From contig NZ_RHOL01000023.1 in NCBI RefSeq assembly GCF_003946465.1, forward strand, positions 1-41,377: a stretch of DNA of 41,377 nt, read 5' to 3'. Positions 1-8,258 of the stretch are shown one piece after another; the stretch's first letter is position 1, and each line of letters begins with the position of its first letter. Below the pieces are notes generated by a model. It was not told the DNA's origin. It did no database searches and worked only from the letters and a program-made list of their open reading frames with translations. The position numbers were made by a program, and so were the translations under genes. Origin of the DNA: Lacticaseibacillus hegangensis. Lineage in GTDB: Bacteria; Bacillota; Bacilli; Lactobacillales; Lactobacillaceae.

Positions 1-104
1 AGATTCCACCTCGCGATGGACACCCTTGCCCTTGGCTAGCGGTTCCGACTACTACGGCCCGCAGTGGACTTTCACCACCAAGTTGGCGCCCATGCCGGGC
101 GCAC
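1..104 (-). mobile_element. Group II intron (class C-like), 5' end, continues past left edge
   Basis: Read on the minus strand from 104, the sequence opens with GTGCG, the group II intron 5' signature, followed by GCCCGGCATGGG and, near position 25, AAGGGTGTCC and GAGGTGGAATCT. From memory this closely follows domain I of bacterial class C introns such as the Bacillus halodurans intron. Class C introns are known to insert just 3' of intrinsic terminator hairpins, and here the intron starts right after the T-box terminator and its short U-run (111-145). The reverse transcriptase/maturase and 3' end would lie outside the window. Exact boundary and completeness cannot be shown from here. Confidence 0.8.
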
Positions 105-378
105 CAAGAAAAGCGCCCCTAGCAAATGATTTGCTAAGGGCGCTTGCGCGTGTTACCACCTTAATTCGCCTAGTCGTCGCCAACTAGACCTCTGAGCGTA
201 CGGCCGATTAATTCGGCGATATGCCATTGCTGTAATGGGCGCAATCCCAGGTGCAACTTCCGTAGTCGCCGCACCAACTCATAGCCTACTTTCGCTGATT
301 GACCATCACCGCTTTCCACTCACCGCGGTTCACTGACATGGCTGACTCAGCTACTCTGCTACTCTTCGTCTTTATTGA
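105..378 (-). promoter_or_regulatory. T-box riboswitch leader, probable Val specifier
   Basis: The minus strand carries a T-box motif (147-162, AAGGTGGTAACACGCG; consensus AGGGTGGNACCGCG) just before a terminator. The UGGU tip implies a tRNA with discriminator A. In the specifier loop GAA-A-GTA (293-287) aligns with the GAA-T-TAC (Tyr) arrangement in the tyrS leader of this same window, giving specifier GUA, valine. tRNA-Val has A73, which fits. The controlled gene lies beyond the left edge, on the far side of the intron; a valine gene such as valS is an inference. Specifier assignment is moderately sure, the T-box itself very sure. Confidence 0.85.
107..145 (-). terminator. T-box attenuator terminator
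   Basis: A 15-bp stem (111-145 on the minus strand, with one or two G-U pairs) and loop ATCAT are followed by TTTTCTT. It directly follows the T-box motif and is therefore the attenuator terminator; the intron begins right after the U-run. Confidence 0.85.
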
Positions 379-383
379 CAGTC

Positions 384-412
384 ATACTAAATGAAAATCT
401 GATAAGTGTCAA
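384..412 (-). promoter_or_regulatory. Promoter of the T-box leader
   Basis: Perfect -35 TTGACA (412-407), 17-base spacer and -10 TAGTAT (389-384). The start would fall near 378, giving a T-box leader of ordinary length. It sits immediately downstream of the alpha-mannosidase stop codon. Confidence 0.8.
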
Positions 413-447
413 GCACTTATGTGAGAAAAGTATGAGAGTTGCCGAGA

Positions 448-3400
448 TTAATTCCGCTTGAAGGCCACGGTCAAGATCTGGTACGGCTTCAGCACCAGGT
501 CAAACGCGCCATCATCCCCAGCGGTCAGCTCAGCCACTGGCGATTCATCCAGCTCCACCCGCTCGGCACTGGCAAAAGCGAAGGTCGGCGAAACGCGCAG
601 CTGTGTGTCGCCAGGCGTGTTGTTGTGCAACCGCAAGATGACCGCATCACCGTCCTCGCTCGCCTTGATGGCATCGACCTGAACTGCGTCCGCCTTTTCA
701 AACGTGAACAGCGGCGTCAAGCCGCTCGCCGCATTTTGCCGCACGATCACGGGGTCGTTCAAGTCCGCGGCTGCTTCCGCCACGCGTCCTTCGATGAAGT
801 CGCCACGGTGCGGCAACAAACTGTAGGTGAACTCGTGCAGTCCCTGATCCGCATCAGTATCCGGGTAGACCCCACATTTGATCAGAGACAACGACAGCCC
901 GCGGTCAGTCGCCGCATAACCGTACTTGCTGTCGTTAAGCAGCGCCACCCCAAAGTTGCGCTGGGAGAAGTCGGCCCACTGGTGGCCGACGACCTCGAAC
1001 TTGGCTTGTTCCCAGGAGGTGTTGCGGGCAACCGAGCGCTGAATGTTGCCGAACTGGATGTCGTACGTCGCCTGATCGGTCAGGACGTTCAGGTCAAAGC
1101 TGGTCCGCAGCAGCAGTTCGTGCTGATGCCAATCAGCCGTCGTCTTGAAGTCAAGCCGGCGTGAGTCATTTTCGGCAATCAACGTTTGCGTGACCGTCGA
1201 CTTGTCAAACCGGTACTTGAAGACCACGCGGCAGCCGGCCGCTTCCTGATACGTCGTGATCGACTCAGCAGAAAGCGTGCGCGACTTATCTGGATAATCG
1301 GCATCAATGTTCCAGTTGGAAAATGAGGTCGGCCGGTCTTCATAAATGGTCAGAACATTGCCCAGGCCGCCTGTTTTAATGGCTTCCCGGTCGTTATCCT
1401 TGTCGTACACGGAGGTCAACTGCCCGTCCGCATTCCACTTGATAAGATAATGCGGGGTTTCGATCTGGTTCGTCTGGCTAGGGGTCGGTGCGGCCGCTTC
1501 CCCAGTTGGGGTAAAGGTCAACGCGGTTGTCCCAAAGGCCGGCACGGTGACATCAGGCAGCACATAGCCAGTGCCTAAGCGCTTCGCCTGAACCGTCGTC
1601 CCCGCCGTGGTCTTAAACTCACCTGCTTGTTTCTCAGGCACAAATGCCGCCGTTTTTTCGCCAAGCAGGGGATTGCTCAGCTCAATGCCGCTAGTTTCAG
1701 CAGTGCGCGCAGCCGTGATTTTGGCCAGCAGGTCAAAAGCCTCGGCGTAAAGCTTATCAACATCCTCGTAGGCCTCGCCAATGGCGGAACCCGGCAGCAC
1801 GTCGTGGAACTGGTTGCGCAGTAAAATCTCCCAGGCCCGGTCGAATTCGGCCTTCGGGTATGGCGTCCCCTTTTCCACCAGTGCAGTGGTGGCCAAGATT
1901 TCAGCGCGGCGCAGGGCGAGCTCTAGTTTGCGGTTGTGACGCTTCGTCTTCGCCTGCGAGGTGTAAGTGCCGCGGTGGAACTCCAGGTAGAGCTCACCGT
2001 TCCACTCCGGATAGGTCTCCTCGTTGCCTTTGACTGACTGCTCCAAGTCATTGAAGAAGTCGGCGACCGTCTTGTTCTTGGCGTGCGGCAGGCCTGGCAG
2101 CGCATCGATCACGTGCAGGTTTTCGATCATTTCCTTGGTCGGACCGCCGCCCCCGTCGCCGAAGCCATAAGGCATCAGCAGCACGTTGGACTTGTCCTTA
2201 TCCTTGTACTCGTGGTAAGAGCCCATCACGACATGCGGCGAGATCTCACCGTTGTAGGTGTAGTTCCAGACCTTGGACTGCGAGTAATCCTCAGTGCGTT
2301 CAACCGTCGTCAAAAATTGTGTCAGCACGCGGCTGCCGTCGAGCCCGGTCCACATGAACAAGTCATGCGGCATCCGGTTGGTGTCATTCCAAGAAATTTT
2401 GATGGTCACAAACCGCTTGATGCCAAAGCCTTGCATGATCTGCGGCAGCGCATAAGAGTACCCGAAAACATCCGGCAGCCACATCACGGTTTGCTTGTGG
2501 TGGAATTTTTGCTCAAAGTAGCGCGTCCCGTACAGGAACTGGCGCACCAGGGCCTCGCCGCTTGGCAGGTTCGTGTCCGGCTCCAGCCAAGTGCCGCCGT
2601 CCGGCTCCCAGCGGCCTTCTGCTGCCCGCGCCTGGATCTGCTTGAACATCTCCGGATCGTCTTCTTCAACGAATTTATGCACTTGCGGGGTGGAGTAGAA
2701 GAACTTGAAGTCGGGATAGCGGTCCATCAGGCGCAGCGCCGTCGCAAACGACCGGCGCGCCTTTTCACGCGTGTGGCGGTACCGCCAGAGCCAGGCCACA
2801 TCGATGTGCGTTTGACCAATGGCATCGACAGCAAAGTCCAACTTTTCGTTTTGGTGCTTGGCAATGAAAGCATCGATCAGACTCAGCGCCTGCTCGGCGT
2901 CCTGTTCAGTTTCCGCAGGGGTCGCCGTCGCCCAGAAAAAGCCCTTAAACGCGTGCTTGACCAAGCGAATGTAATCGTAGCGCAGCGGATTATCTTCGCT
3001 GAGTTCCGGAATGAGGTTGACGATGTTGCTCAGGTACCGGTATGCTCGGCGCACAGTCCGCCGCTCCGGCCCGCGCTGCGCGGTCGTGAAGACGTAATGC
3101 TGAATCTTTTTGGGCCCGCCGCCTTCCAGCCCGGTCCACATCATGATCTGAATATCGACGGTTTGGCCATCATACTCAGGCCCCAGGAATACTTCTTCGT
3201 GATTCGAGTCCACGGCCTGACGCGGCTTGCCGTTCAAAAACAGCAGTGCTTCAAACCCGGAGTTGTTGCCTTCCCCAGTCCGTCCCAGGTCCAGGCGCAG
3301 CACGGTCTCACTGGCCTTGCTGGCGTGCACCTGCACCTTGAAGCGCAGCCAGTAGTAATCGTCGCGGCCGGACCAAGTATCGCCCACCTTGACGGGCTGC

Positions 3401-3552
3401 CAGTCGGCGTCTGCCGGTGGCACGTCCCGATGGTCTTCGCGGGTCTCATGCCAGATCTGCATGTCCTGAAGATCGCTGAAGCCGGCGTAGATGGCTTGGT
3501 GCAGCAGACGCACCTGCTGGTTCGCTTTGCGCTGATTAAATTCCTCTGTCAT
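448..3552 (-). CDS. Alpha-mannosidase, GH38
   Basis: A 1034-residue cytosolic enzyme (no signal peptide) expected to hydrolyse alpha-mannosides, for example from host glycans or mannose-containing oligosaccharides. The GH38 catalytic domain is recognisable from about residue 245: GQTHIDVAWLW holds the zinc-binding His and Asp, and WLPDVFGYS holds the nucleophile Asp. A DGGGGPTKEM segment lies near residue 465. The C-terminal half is the usual beta-rich mannosidase region. The start is fixed by an AGGAGG Shine-Dalgarno 6 bases before ATG. It is a single-gene unit, with a promoter and an overlapping cre site just upstream, so carbon catabolite control is likely. No clear terminator was seen after the stop. 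The natural substrate is not known from sequence. Confidence 0.93.
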   Translation of the reverse strand: MTEEFNQRKANQQVRLLHQAIYAGFSDLQDMQIWHETREDHRDVPPADADWQPVKVGDTWSGRDDYYWLRFKVQVHASKASETVLRLDLGRTGEGNNSGFEALLFLNGKPRQAVDSNHEEVFLGPEYDGQTVDIQIMMWTGLEGGGPKKIQHYVFTTAQRGPERRTVRRAYRYLSNIVNLIPELSEDNPLRYDYIRLVKHAFKGFFWATATPAETEQDAEQALSLIDAFIAKHQNEKLDFAVDAIGQTHIDVAWLWRYRHTREKARRSFATALRLMDRYPDFKFFYSTPQVHKFVEEDDPEMFKQIQARAAEGRWEPDGGTWLEPDTNLPSGEALVRQFLYGTRYFEQKFHHKQTVMWLPDVFGYSYALPQIMQGFGIKRFVTIKISWNDTNRMPHDLFMWTGLDGSRVLTQFLTTVERTEDYSQSKVWNYTYNGEISPHVVMGSYHEYKDKDKSNVLLMPYGFGDGGGGPTKEMIENLHVIDALPGLPHAKNKTVADFFNDLEQSVKGNEETYPEWNGELYLEFHRGTYTSQAKTKRHNRKLELALRRAEILATTALVEKGTPYPKAEFDRAWEILLRNQFHDVLPGSAIGEAYEDVDKLYAEAFDLLAKITAARTAETSGIELSNPLLGEKTAAFVPEKQAGEFKTTAGTTVQAKRLGTGYVLPDVTVPAFGTTALTFTPTGEAAAPTPSQTNQIETPHYLIKWNADGQLTSVYDKDNDREAIKTGGLGNVLTIYEDRPTSFSNWNIDADYPDKSRTLSAESITTYQEAAGCRVVFKYRFDKSTVTQTLIAENDSRRLDFKTTADWHQHELLLRTSFDLNVLTDQATYDIQFGNIQRSVARNTSWEQAKFEVVGHQWADFSQRNFGVALLNDSKYGYAATDRGLSLSLIKCGVYPDTDADQGLHEFTYSLLPHRGDFIEGRVAEAAADLNDPVIVRQNAASGLTPLFTFEKADAVQVDAIKASEDGDAVILRLHNNTPGDTQLRVSPTFAFASAERVELDESPVAELTAGDDGAFDLVLKPYQILTVAFKRN

Positions 3553-3580
3553 TGTTTGCCTCCTTGCTCACATTGGGGCA

Positions 3581-3617
3581 AGTATAGCGCATACAAATTT
3601 AAGTGAAAACATTGACA
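3581..3617 (-). promoter_or_regulatory. Promoter and cre site of alpha-mannosidase
   Basis: A -10 TATACT (3586-3581) with a weak -35 TTTTCA (3609-3604) at 17 bases. The plus-strand 14-mer TGAAAACATTGACA (3604-3617) matches the CcpA cre consensus TGWAANCGNTNWCA at 13 of 14 positions and covers the -35, a repressing position. Binding is inferred. Confidence 0.65.
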
Positions 3618-3639
3618 TTTTATTTTAATTTGTTCCACC

Positions 3640-3671
3640 AAAAAACGCCATCCTCTAAGCGGAGATGACGT
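3640..3671 (-). terminator. Terminator of glnQHMP
   Basis: On the minus strand ACGTCATCTCC pairs with GAGGATGGCGT (some G-U pairs), followed by TTTTTT, starting a few bases past the stop of the last permease gene. Confidence 0.75.
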
Positions 3672-3678
3672 TGTGGAA

Positions 3679-4332
3679 CTAGTTGAGGCGCCGGTCGATC
3701 ACATGCGACGCGACCGACAACGCGTAATTGACGATAAAGTAGAGCAGCGCCAGCGCGGCGAACATCGGAATCGTGTAATTGACGTTCTGGCCGTAGATAA
3801 TCTGCGCGTGCTGCGTCAGCTCGGGCAGCAGGATGATGGTGGCCAAGCTGGTATCCTTAACCAGGGAAATGAACTGAGAAACCAGCGGCGGGATCATTTT
3901 CTTAAAGGCCTGGGGCAAGATGATCTGAATCATCGCCTGCGAGTAGGTCATGCCGTTACTGCGCGCGGCCTCCATTTGACCGATCGGCACTGCGCCGATC
4001 CCAGACCGAATGATCTCGGCCAGCATCGCGGATTCAAACACCGTCATCGCGATGATCGACGCCGGGATGACCGACAGCCGGATGCCGATGTTCGGCAGCG
4101 CGAAGTAAGTGAAGAACAAAATCAGAAGCAGCGGCAGGTTGCGGATCAGGTCGATGATGAACCCAACGATGGCGCTGAAGTACTTGATTTTGACGTACCG
4201 AGCGACCCCCAGAAGCGTGCCGATGATGAAGCTGAAGAAGATGGACACCACCGAAACTTCGACGGTGACCCACAAGCCGCGCATCAGGTAGGACAGGTTG
4301 ACAGCAGAGTAAGCATTAATAAAGTTTTGCAT
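3679..4332 (-). CDS. glnP: Amino-acid ABC transporter permease (GlnP-like)
   Basis: A 217-residue polar-amino-acid ABC permease (HisM/GlnP family). Hydrophobic segments lie around residues 18-42, 55-78, 85-105 and 185-205. The cytosolic EAA loop that docks with the ATPase is visible as EAARSNGMTYSQAMIQIILPQA near residues 142-163. With GlnM it should form the heterodimeric membrane channel for the GlnH-delivered amino acid. It is the last gene of a four-gene operon in the order Q-H-M-P known from Bacillus glnQHMP. A GGGGGAG ribosome site precedes the ATG, 17 bases after glnM. Substrate (glutamine, glutamate or aspartate) is inferred from family only. Confidence 0.85.
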   Translation of the reverse strand: MQNFINAYSAVNLSYLMRGLWVTVEVSVVSIFFSFIIGTLLGVARYVKIKYFSAIVGFIIDLIRNLPLLLILFFTYFALPNIGIRLSVIPASIIAMTVFESAMLAEIIRSGIGAVPIGQMEAARSNGMTYSQAMIQIILPQAFKKMIPPLVSQFISLVKDTSLATIILLPELTQHAQIIYGQNVNYTIPMFAALALLYFIVNYALSVASHVIDRRLN

Positions 4333-4349
4333 ATTCTCGCTCCCCCTTC

Positions 4350-4994
4350 CTAGGCCCGTGACCAGTGTTTTTCAAGGTACCGCATCGCGTACGACATCGG
4401 CATCGTGACCACCAGGTACAAGACCCCGACCACCAGGTAGGTGTCAAAGGTGTTAAAGGTGGTGGCTGCAATGATCTTGCCTTGATACATCAGGTCAAAG
4501 CCCGCAACGAAGGCCAGAATACTCGAATTCTTGACCAGGTTGATGAACTGGTTGCCAAGCGACGGCACCACAATCTTGATGGCCTGCGGAAACACGATGT
4601 GCACCATGGCCTGGGTGTAGCTGAGGCCGTTGCTGCGGGCGCCTTCCATCTGGCCGGCGGGCACGGCCTGGATCCCAGCACGCACAGTTTCGGCGATGAA
4701 GGCCGAGGTGTAGATCGTCAGGCCAATAGTCCCGGCAGTGAAGCCGTCCATCTGCATGACAAACTGGGGCACGATGACGTAAAAGGCCATTGTGATAACC
4801 AGCAGCGGAATGTTGCGAATGAACTCAACGTAAGCCTTGCCGATGACACGGACCCATTTCTTGTGCGAAATCTCAAGCAGCGCAAACACCGTGCCGATGA
4901 TCAAGCTGGCGACCAAGGCGATAATCGAGGATAGCAGCGTGTAACCCAGCCCGGAGATCAGGGTGCCAAAATTGTTCGTCAAGATGTTGATCAT
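4350..4994 (-). CDS. glnM: Amino-acid ABC transporter permease (GlnM-like)
   Basis: A 214-residue permease of the same family as its downstream neighbour, with several membrane helices and the EAA-type loop EGARSNGLSYTQAMVHIVFPQA near residues 139-160. It is presumed to pair with GlnP as the channel of a polar amino-acid importer. Its ATG overlaps the stop of the binding-protein gene by 4 bases (ATGA), a sign of translational coupling, so the start is secure. Substrate cannot be read from the sequence. Confidence 0.85.
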   Translation of the reverse strand: MINILTNNFGTLISGLGYTLLSSIIALVASLIIGTVFALLEISHKKWVRVIGKAYVEFIRNIPLLVITMAFYVIVPQFVMQMDGFTAGTIGLTIYTSAFIAETVRAGIQAVPAGQMEGARSNGLSYTQAMVHIVFPQAIKIVVPSLGNQFINLVKNSSILAFVAGFDLMYQGKIIAATTFNTFDTYLVVGVLYLVVTMPMSYAMRYLEKHWSRA

Positions 4995-5818
4995 GGCTGC
5001 ACCTCCTGAACGTCAAAGCCCGGCACGTCGCTGAACCATTTCTTAAGCAAGCGTTCGTAAGTTCCGTTTTTTTGCAGCGTGTCCAGCGCCTGGTTCATCG
5101 CGTTGGTCAAATTGGTCTGGCCTTTGTTCATCGCGATGCCATACGGCTCCTTGGTGAAGGTGCCGCCGACCACCACGTAACGCGGATCCTGCTGTGACAT
5201 CCCGTAAAGGATGCCGTTATCAGTCGTCAACGCGTCGCCTTGATGGGACTTCAGTGCCGTGAACGCCTGCGAGTAATCGGACAGCTGCAGCACCCGGGTA
5301 TCTGGCGCCGCCTTTTTAATGTTGTCCACCGAGTTTGAGCCCTGAACCCCGATAACTGAGGTGCCCTTCTTCAGGTCCTTGACTGACTTGATTTTACTGT
5401 CCTTGGCAACCAGCAGCGACTGGCCGGCAGAAAAGTAGCTCTTGGAAAAGTTGAGCTGCTTGAGCCGCTCCGGCGTGATCGTCATGGTGCCGATCACGGC
5501 GTCGACGTTACCCGCCTTTAGCATTGGCACGCGGGTGTCCGAGGTGATTTGGGTCAGCTCTGCCTTGCCATTTTTGCCCAGGATCTGTTTGGTCAAGGCC
5601 TTCGCCATGTCTACTTCAAACCCTTGGATCTGGCCGGTCTTAGTATTCATCAGCCCGAACAGGCGGGTGTCGGCCTTGACGCCCCAAACGATCTTATCGG
5701 TCCGCTTGGCGCGGGCCAGCGCATCGCTGTCTGCCACGGACTTGCCGCAGCCGCTCACCACTAGGAGCATGGCAAGAGCGGCAAAAAGCACGCCGAGGCG
5801 GCGAATTCTTTTAGCCAT
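4991..5818 (-). CDS. glnH: Amino-acid ABC transporter substrate-binding lipoprotein
   Basis: A 275-residue extracellular solute-binding protein, family 3. The N-terminus is a lipoprotein signal (positively charged start, hydrophobic stretch, lipobox VSGC with Cys near residue 24). The mature part has the usual GFEVDMAKAL and NVDAVIGTMTITPER motifs that shape the amino-acid pocket. It should be membrane-anchored outside the cell and hand substrate to GlnM/GlnP. A GGGGAG ribosome site lies just before the ATG; it follows glnQ after 11 bases. Glutamine is the best guess by operon order, though glutamate or aspartate binders look alike. Confidence 0.87.
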   Translation of the reverse strand: MAKRIRRLGVLFAALAMLLVVSGCGKSVADSDALARAKRTDKIVWGVKADTRLFGLMNTKTGQIQGFEVDMAKALTKQILGKNGKAELTQITSDTRVPMLKAGNVDAVIGTMTITPERLKQLNFSKSYFSAGQSLLVAKDSKIKSVKDLKKGTSVIGVQGSNSVDNIKKAAPDTRVLQLSDYSQAFTALKSHQGDALTTDNGILYGMSQQDPRYVVVGGTFTKEPYGIAMNKGQTNLTNAMNQALDTLQKNGTYERLLKKWFSDVPGFDVQEVQP

Positions 5819-5829
5819 AGTCTCCCCTC

Positions 5830-6567
5830 CTAGTGGTTCAAGATCTTACTGATGAATTCCTGCGCCCGCGGTTCCTTCGGGTGATCGAAGAAGCCGGCCA
5901 CGTCGGAAGAGTCCTCGAGGATCTGGCCGTCCGCCATAAAGACGATGCGGTCGCCCACGCGCTTGGCAAAACCCATTTCGTGGGTGACCACGACCATCGT
6001 CATGCCCTGCTTGGCAATTTTTTGCATGACGTCCAACACGTCGCCAATCATTTCCGGATCAAGCGCCGACGTCGGTTCATCAAATAAAATGGCGCGCGGA
6101 TTCATTGCGAGCGACCGTGCGATGGCGACCCGCTGCTTCTGGCCCCCGGACAGGGCGGCTGGCAACTTGGGCGCCTGGTCGGCGAGCCCGACCATGTCCA
6201 GCAGATCCATGGCCTCCTTCTTGGCTTTTTCCTGGTTCTCTTTCAGCACCAGGGTCGGCCCCAGGGTGATATTTTCGAGCACCGTCTTATTTGCGTAAAG
6301 ATTGAAGTGCTGAAAAACCATGCCGACGTTCTTGCGGATGCGGTTCATGTCCGTTTTTTTGTCCGCCAGATCGAAATCGTTGACGATCAGTTGACCGGAA
6401 GTGATCCGCTCCAGGCCGTTAATTGTGCGCAACAGCGTACTTTTGCCCGAGCCAGAGGGCCCGATGATCGTCACGACCTCACCACGGTCGATGGTCAGAT
6501 TGATGTTCTTTAACGCGTGAAACTTTCCATAGTATTTCTCGACGTCGTGAAATTCGATCATTGACAT
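5830..6567 (-). CDS. glnQ: Amino-acid ABC transporter ATP-binding protein
   Basis: A 245-residue ATPase of the polar amino-acid uptake family. Visible motifs: Walker A GPSGSGKST, Q-loop VFQHFNLY, signature LSGGQKQR, Walker B AILFDEPTSALDPE and the switch His in VVTHEMGFA. It powers import through the GlnM/GlnP pair encoded next. An upstream in-frame TTG at 6588 gives 7 more residues, but AAAGGGGGA sits between it and ATG 6567, so the ATG is chosen. First gene of the operon, with a good promoter upstream. Confidence 0.9.
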   Translation of the reverse strand: MSMIEFHDVEKYYGKFHALKNINLTIDRGEVVTIIGPSGSGKSTLLRTINGLERITSGQLIVNDFDLADKKTDMNRIRKNVGMVFQHFNLYANKTVLENITLGPTLVLKENQEKAKKEAMDLLDMVGLADQAPKLPAALSGGQKQRVAIARSLAMNPRAILFDEPTSALDPEMIGDVLDVMQKIAKQGMTMVVVTHEMGFAKRVGDRIVFMADGQILEDSSDVAGFFDHPKEPRAQEFISKILNH

Positions 6568-6617
6568 CGTGATTCCCCCTTTACGCAAGTAAAATATAGT
6601 GCGCAGTGCTTGCGTCT

Positions 6618-6647
6618 AGAATACCGCGTCAGGACAACTGTTTGCAA
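6618..6647 (-). promoter_or_regulatory. Promoter of glnQHMP
   Basis: -35 TTGCAA (6647-6642), 18-base spacer, -10 TATTCT (6623-6618). The 140 bases beyond it up to the terminator at 6790 hold no gene that I can see, only a small GC-rich inverted repeat near 6730-6750. No convincing GlnR box was found. Confidence 0.6.
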
Positions 6648-6789
6648 GAATAATGACCTGCAAAATCGGTGTCAAGTCACGGTTTGATACCCACCCGCAC
6701 GCTCTGCTAGCCTGGAAGCCGTTTCAGCGTGCCGCATCCGGCCACGGTTTCAAGACGCTTGTCAGCCATTTGAGAACAATCTAGCGGAC

Positions 6790-6855
6790 AAAAAAACGCC
6801 TGAAACATTGGTCGAATTATCATATCTATTAAATAATTCTACCAATATTCAGGCG
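6790..6855 (-). terminator. Long terminator hairpin
   Basis: A stem of about 22 bp, GCGCCTGAATATTGGT with partner ACCAATGTTTCAGGCG plus an inner GAATTAT/ATAATTC, is followed by seven T on the minus strand. It ends the two-gene unit to its right. Confidence 0.85.
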
Positions 6856-6866
6856 CGGTGCAAGTT

Positions 6867-7697
6867 TTATTGCGGCGTTGTCACTTTTGGCCGCGGCGTG
6901 TACGCCACTTGGACGCTGATCGTATAAGGCGCGTGTTCGGTCAGCAACCCGGCGCGGCCGGGCCGCTTCGATTCGCCGCCTTGCAGAAAAACGTGGGCGG
7001 CGGCCAGCTGATAATCCTTTTCTGCCTGCTTGACCGGCATGAGGCCGACTTGCGTGATTTCGCCCAGCACCAGCGGCTGCAGGGCATTCAGCCCGCCATA
7101 CACGAGCAGGTGGCCATTTTCTTGGCTCAAGCGGAAGTATGGCAGGTCAAACGGACCGCCCATCGCGGACACCGGCTTGTGTGAGTGCTGCGCCACCCGC
7201 AGGACGGCGCGCTCGTCAAGGCCTTGATAATTTAATGTGAGCGCGCCGGTTTTCACCAGCTGGTCAACCAGGGCGGCCAGCGCCTGCTGCTGCGCGTCTG
7301 AGCTGATCACGGTCGTCGGCAGCAGCTGCTGATCAGCGAACAGCCCGCTGGCCGCGCCGGACTGATTCTGCCGCGTCAGGGCGGATTCGGCCTCTTTCAT
7401 GCGTTCCGGATTCCCACCAAGGAGTTTTTCCACCTTGGGCGAGATGTCAAATGGCACCGTTTTGTCCGTGTAGTAATAAATCACATTCAGCACAACGAAA
7501 TACAGCAGGACCAAAAACAGCAGCAGAAACAGGACCCCTTTGATGCGGTAACCGGGGTAGCGGAGGCAAGTGATGGCTAGATACAGAATGTAAAAGTTAG
7601 CGGCACCCGCCACCACCGTGAACGCCTTGCCTTTGGCCTTATCTTGAATGTTGAAATAACTGAGCAGTCGGTTGAGGACGTCTAAAGCCGTCAGCAT
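6867..7697 (-). CDS. Conserved membrane protein (possibly DUF6681)
   Basis: A 276-residue protein with a short N-terminal region, two hydrophobic segments (about residues 25-45 and 52-74) and a long soluble C-terminal domain. The pattern, including YYYTDKTVPFDISPKVEKLLGG after the second helix, resembles an uncharacterised Lactobacillaceae family I recall as DUF6681; this name is unverified. The AGGAGG ribosome site overlaps the end of the upstream Ser-rich gene, 11 bases away, so the two are co-transcribed and perhaps act together at the cell envelope. Function unknown. Confidence 0.6.
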   Translation of the reverse strand: MLTALDVLNRLLSYFNIQDKAKGKAFTVVAGAANFYILYLAITCLRYPGYRIKGVLFLLLFLVLLYFVVLNVIYYYTDKTVPFDISPKVEKLLGGNPERMKEAESALTRQNQSGAASGLFADQQLLPTTVISSDAQQQALAALVDQLVKTGALTLNYQGLDERAVLRVAQHSHKPVSAMGGPFDLPYFRLSQENGHLLVYGGLNALQPLVLGEITQVGLMPVKQAEKDYQLAAAHVFLQGGESKRPGRAGLLTEHAPYTISVQVAYTPRPKVTTPQ

Positions 7698-7708
7698 GTA
7701 CTCACCTC

Positions 7709-8128
7709 CTATTGATTGGTGCTGGTTGCGTCAGTGCCGCCCTCGGTCGCGGTGCCGGTCTGAGCGCTGGAGCTGCTGCTCGAGGCTGGCTTGCTGCTGG
7801 ACGTGGCGCTGCTTTCGCTGCTGCTCGAGGAAGTTGCCCCTTCGCCGGTGGTGGTTTCAGGCTGGCTTGATGAAGTCGAGGCACTCGAGGCCGCCGGCGC
7901 GCTGGAAGACTCGGCCGGCTTGCTGCTCGACGATGAGGCCGGACTGCTGGACGACGACGAGCTGCTATCTTTAGCCTTCATGCTGGACACCAGGGAGCTC
8001 TGTGCCGCCGGGGACTTCGGCGTGCTGGTCGGGTTGACTGTGTTATTGATCCAGTTATAGCCGCTGATCAAAATGATCAGCGACACGATTGCTGCCGGTG
8101 ACAGCAGCGGCGGAGTACGATAGGCCAT
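7709..8128 (-). CDS. Small Ser-rich membrane-anchored protein
   Basis: A 139-residue protein with one N-terminal membrane segment (about residues 10-28) followed by a low-complexity tail of Ser, Ala, Thr, Pro, Glu and Lys from about residue 48 to the end, including runs of 5-8 serines. A single N-terminal anchor with such a tail suggests an extracellular disordered stalk, as in wall-spanning or O-glycosylated proteins; orientation is inferred. An AAAGGAGG ribosome site precedes the ATG. It is followed by the conserved membrane protein with 11 bases between. No known domain; function unknown. Confidence 0.7.
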   Translation of the reverse strand: MAYRTPPLLSPAAIVSLIILISGYNWINNTVNPTSTPKSPAAQSSLVSSMKAKDSSSSSSSSPASSSSSKPAESSSAPAASSASTSSSQPETTTGEGATSSSSSESSATSSSKPASSSSSSAQTGTATEGGTDATSTNQ

Positions 8129-8232
8129 TACTGGTCCTCCTTTGAAAACTTGCTACCTTGATTCTAACTTAAACGACCGAGGTGTGCGCTTAAGAAAGCC
8201 GAAAAGCACACAATCATCGCATTTTGGCCACT

Positions 8233-8255
8233 AAAAAATCCCGCCACCGCGGGAT
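8233..8255 (-). terminator. Terminator of the zur-like gene
   Basis: Perfect 7-bp stem ATCCCGC/GCGGGAT with loop GGTG, then six T on the minus strand, directly after the stop codon. Confidence 0.85.
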
Positions 8256-8258
8256 CGA

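Noticed and set aside
281-293. Glycine (GGC) or serine (AGU) as specifier in the left-edge T-box
   Set aside because: The UGGU tip requires discriminator A, which does not fit tRNA-Gly or tRNA-Ser, and the spacing of the tyrS leader points to GUA.
2083-3606. 507-codon open frame on the plus strand opposite alpha-mannosidase
   Set aside because: No ribosome site or family match; a typical shadow of a GC-rich gene on the other strand.
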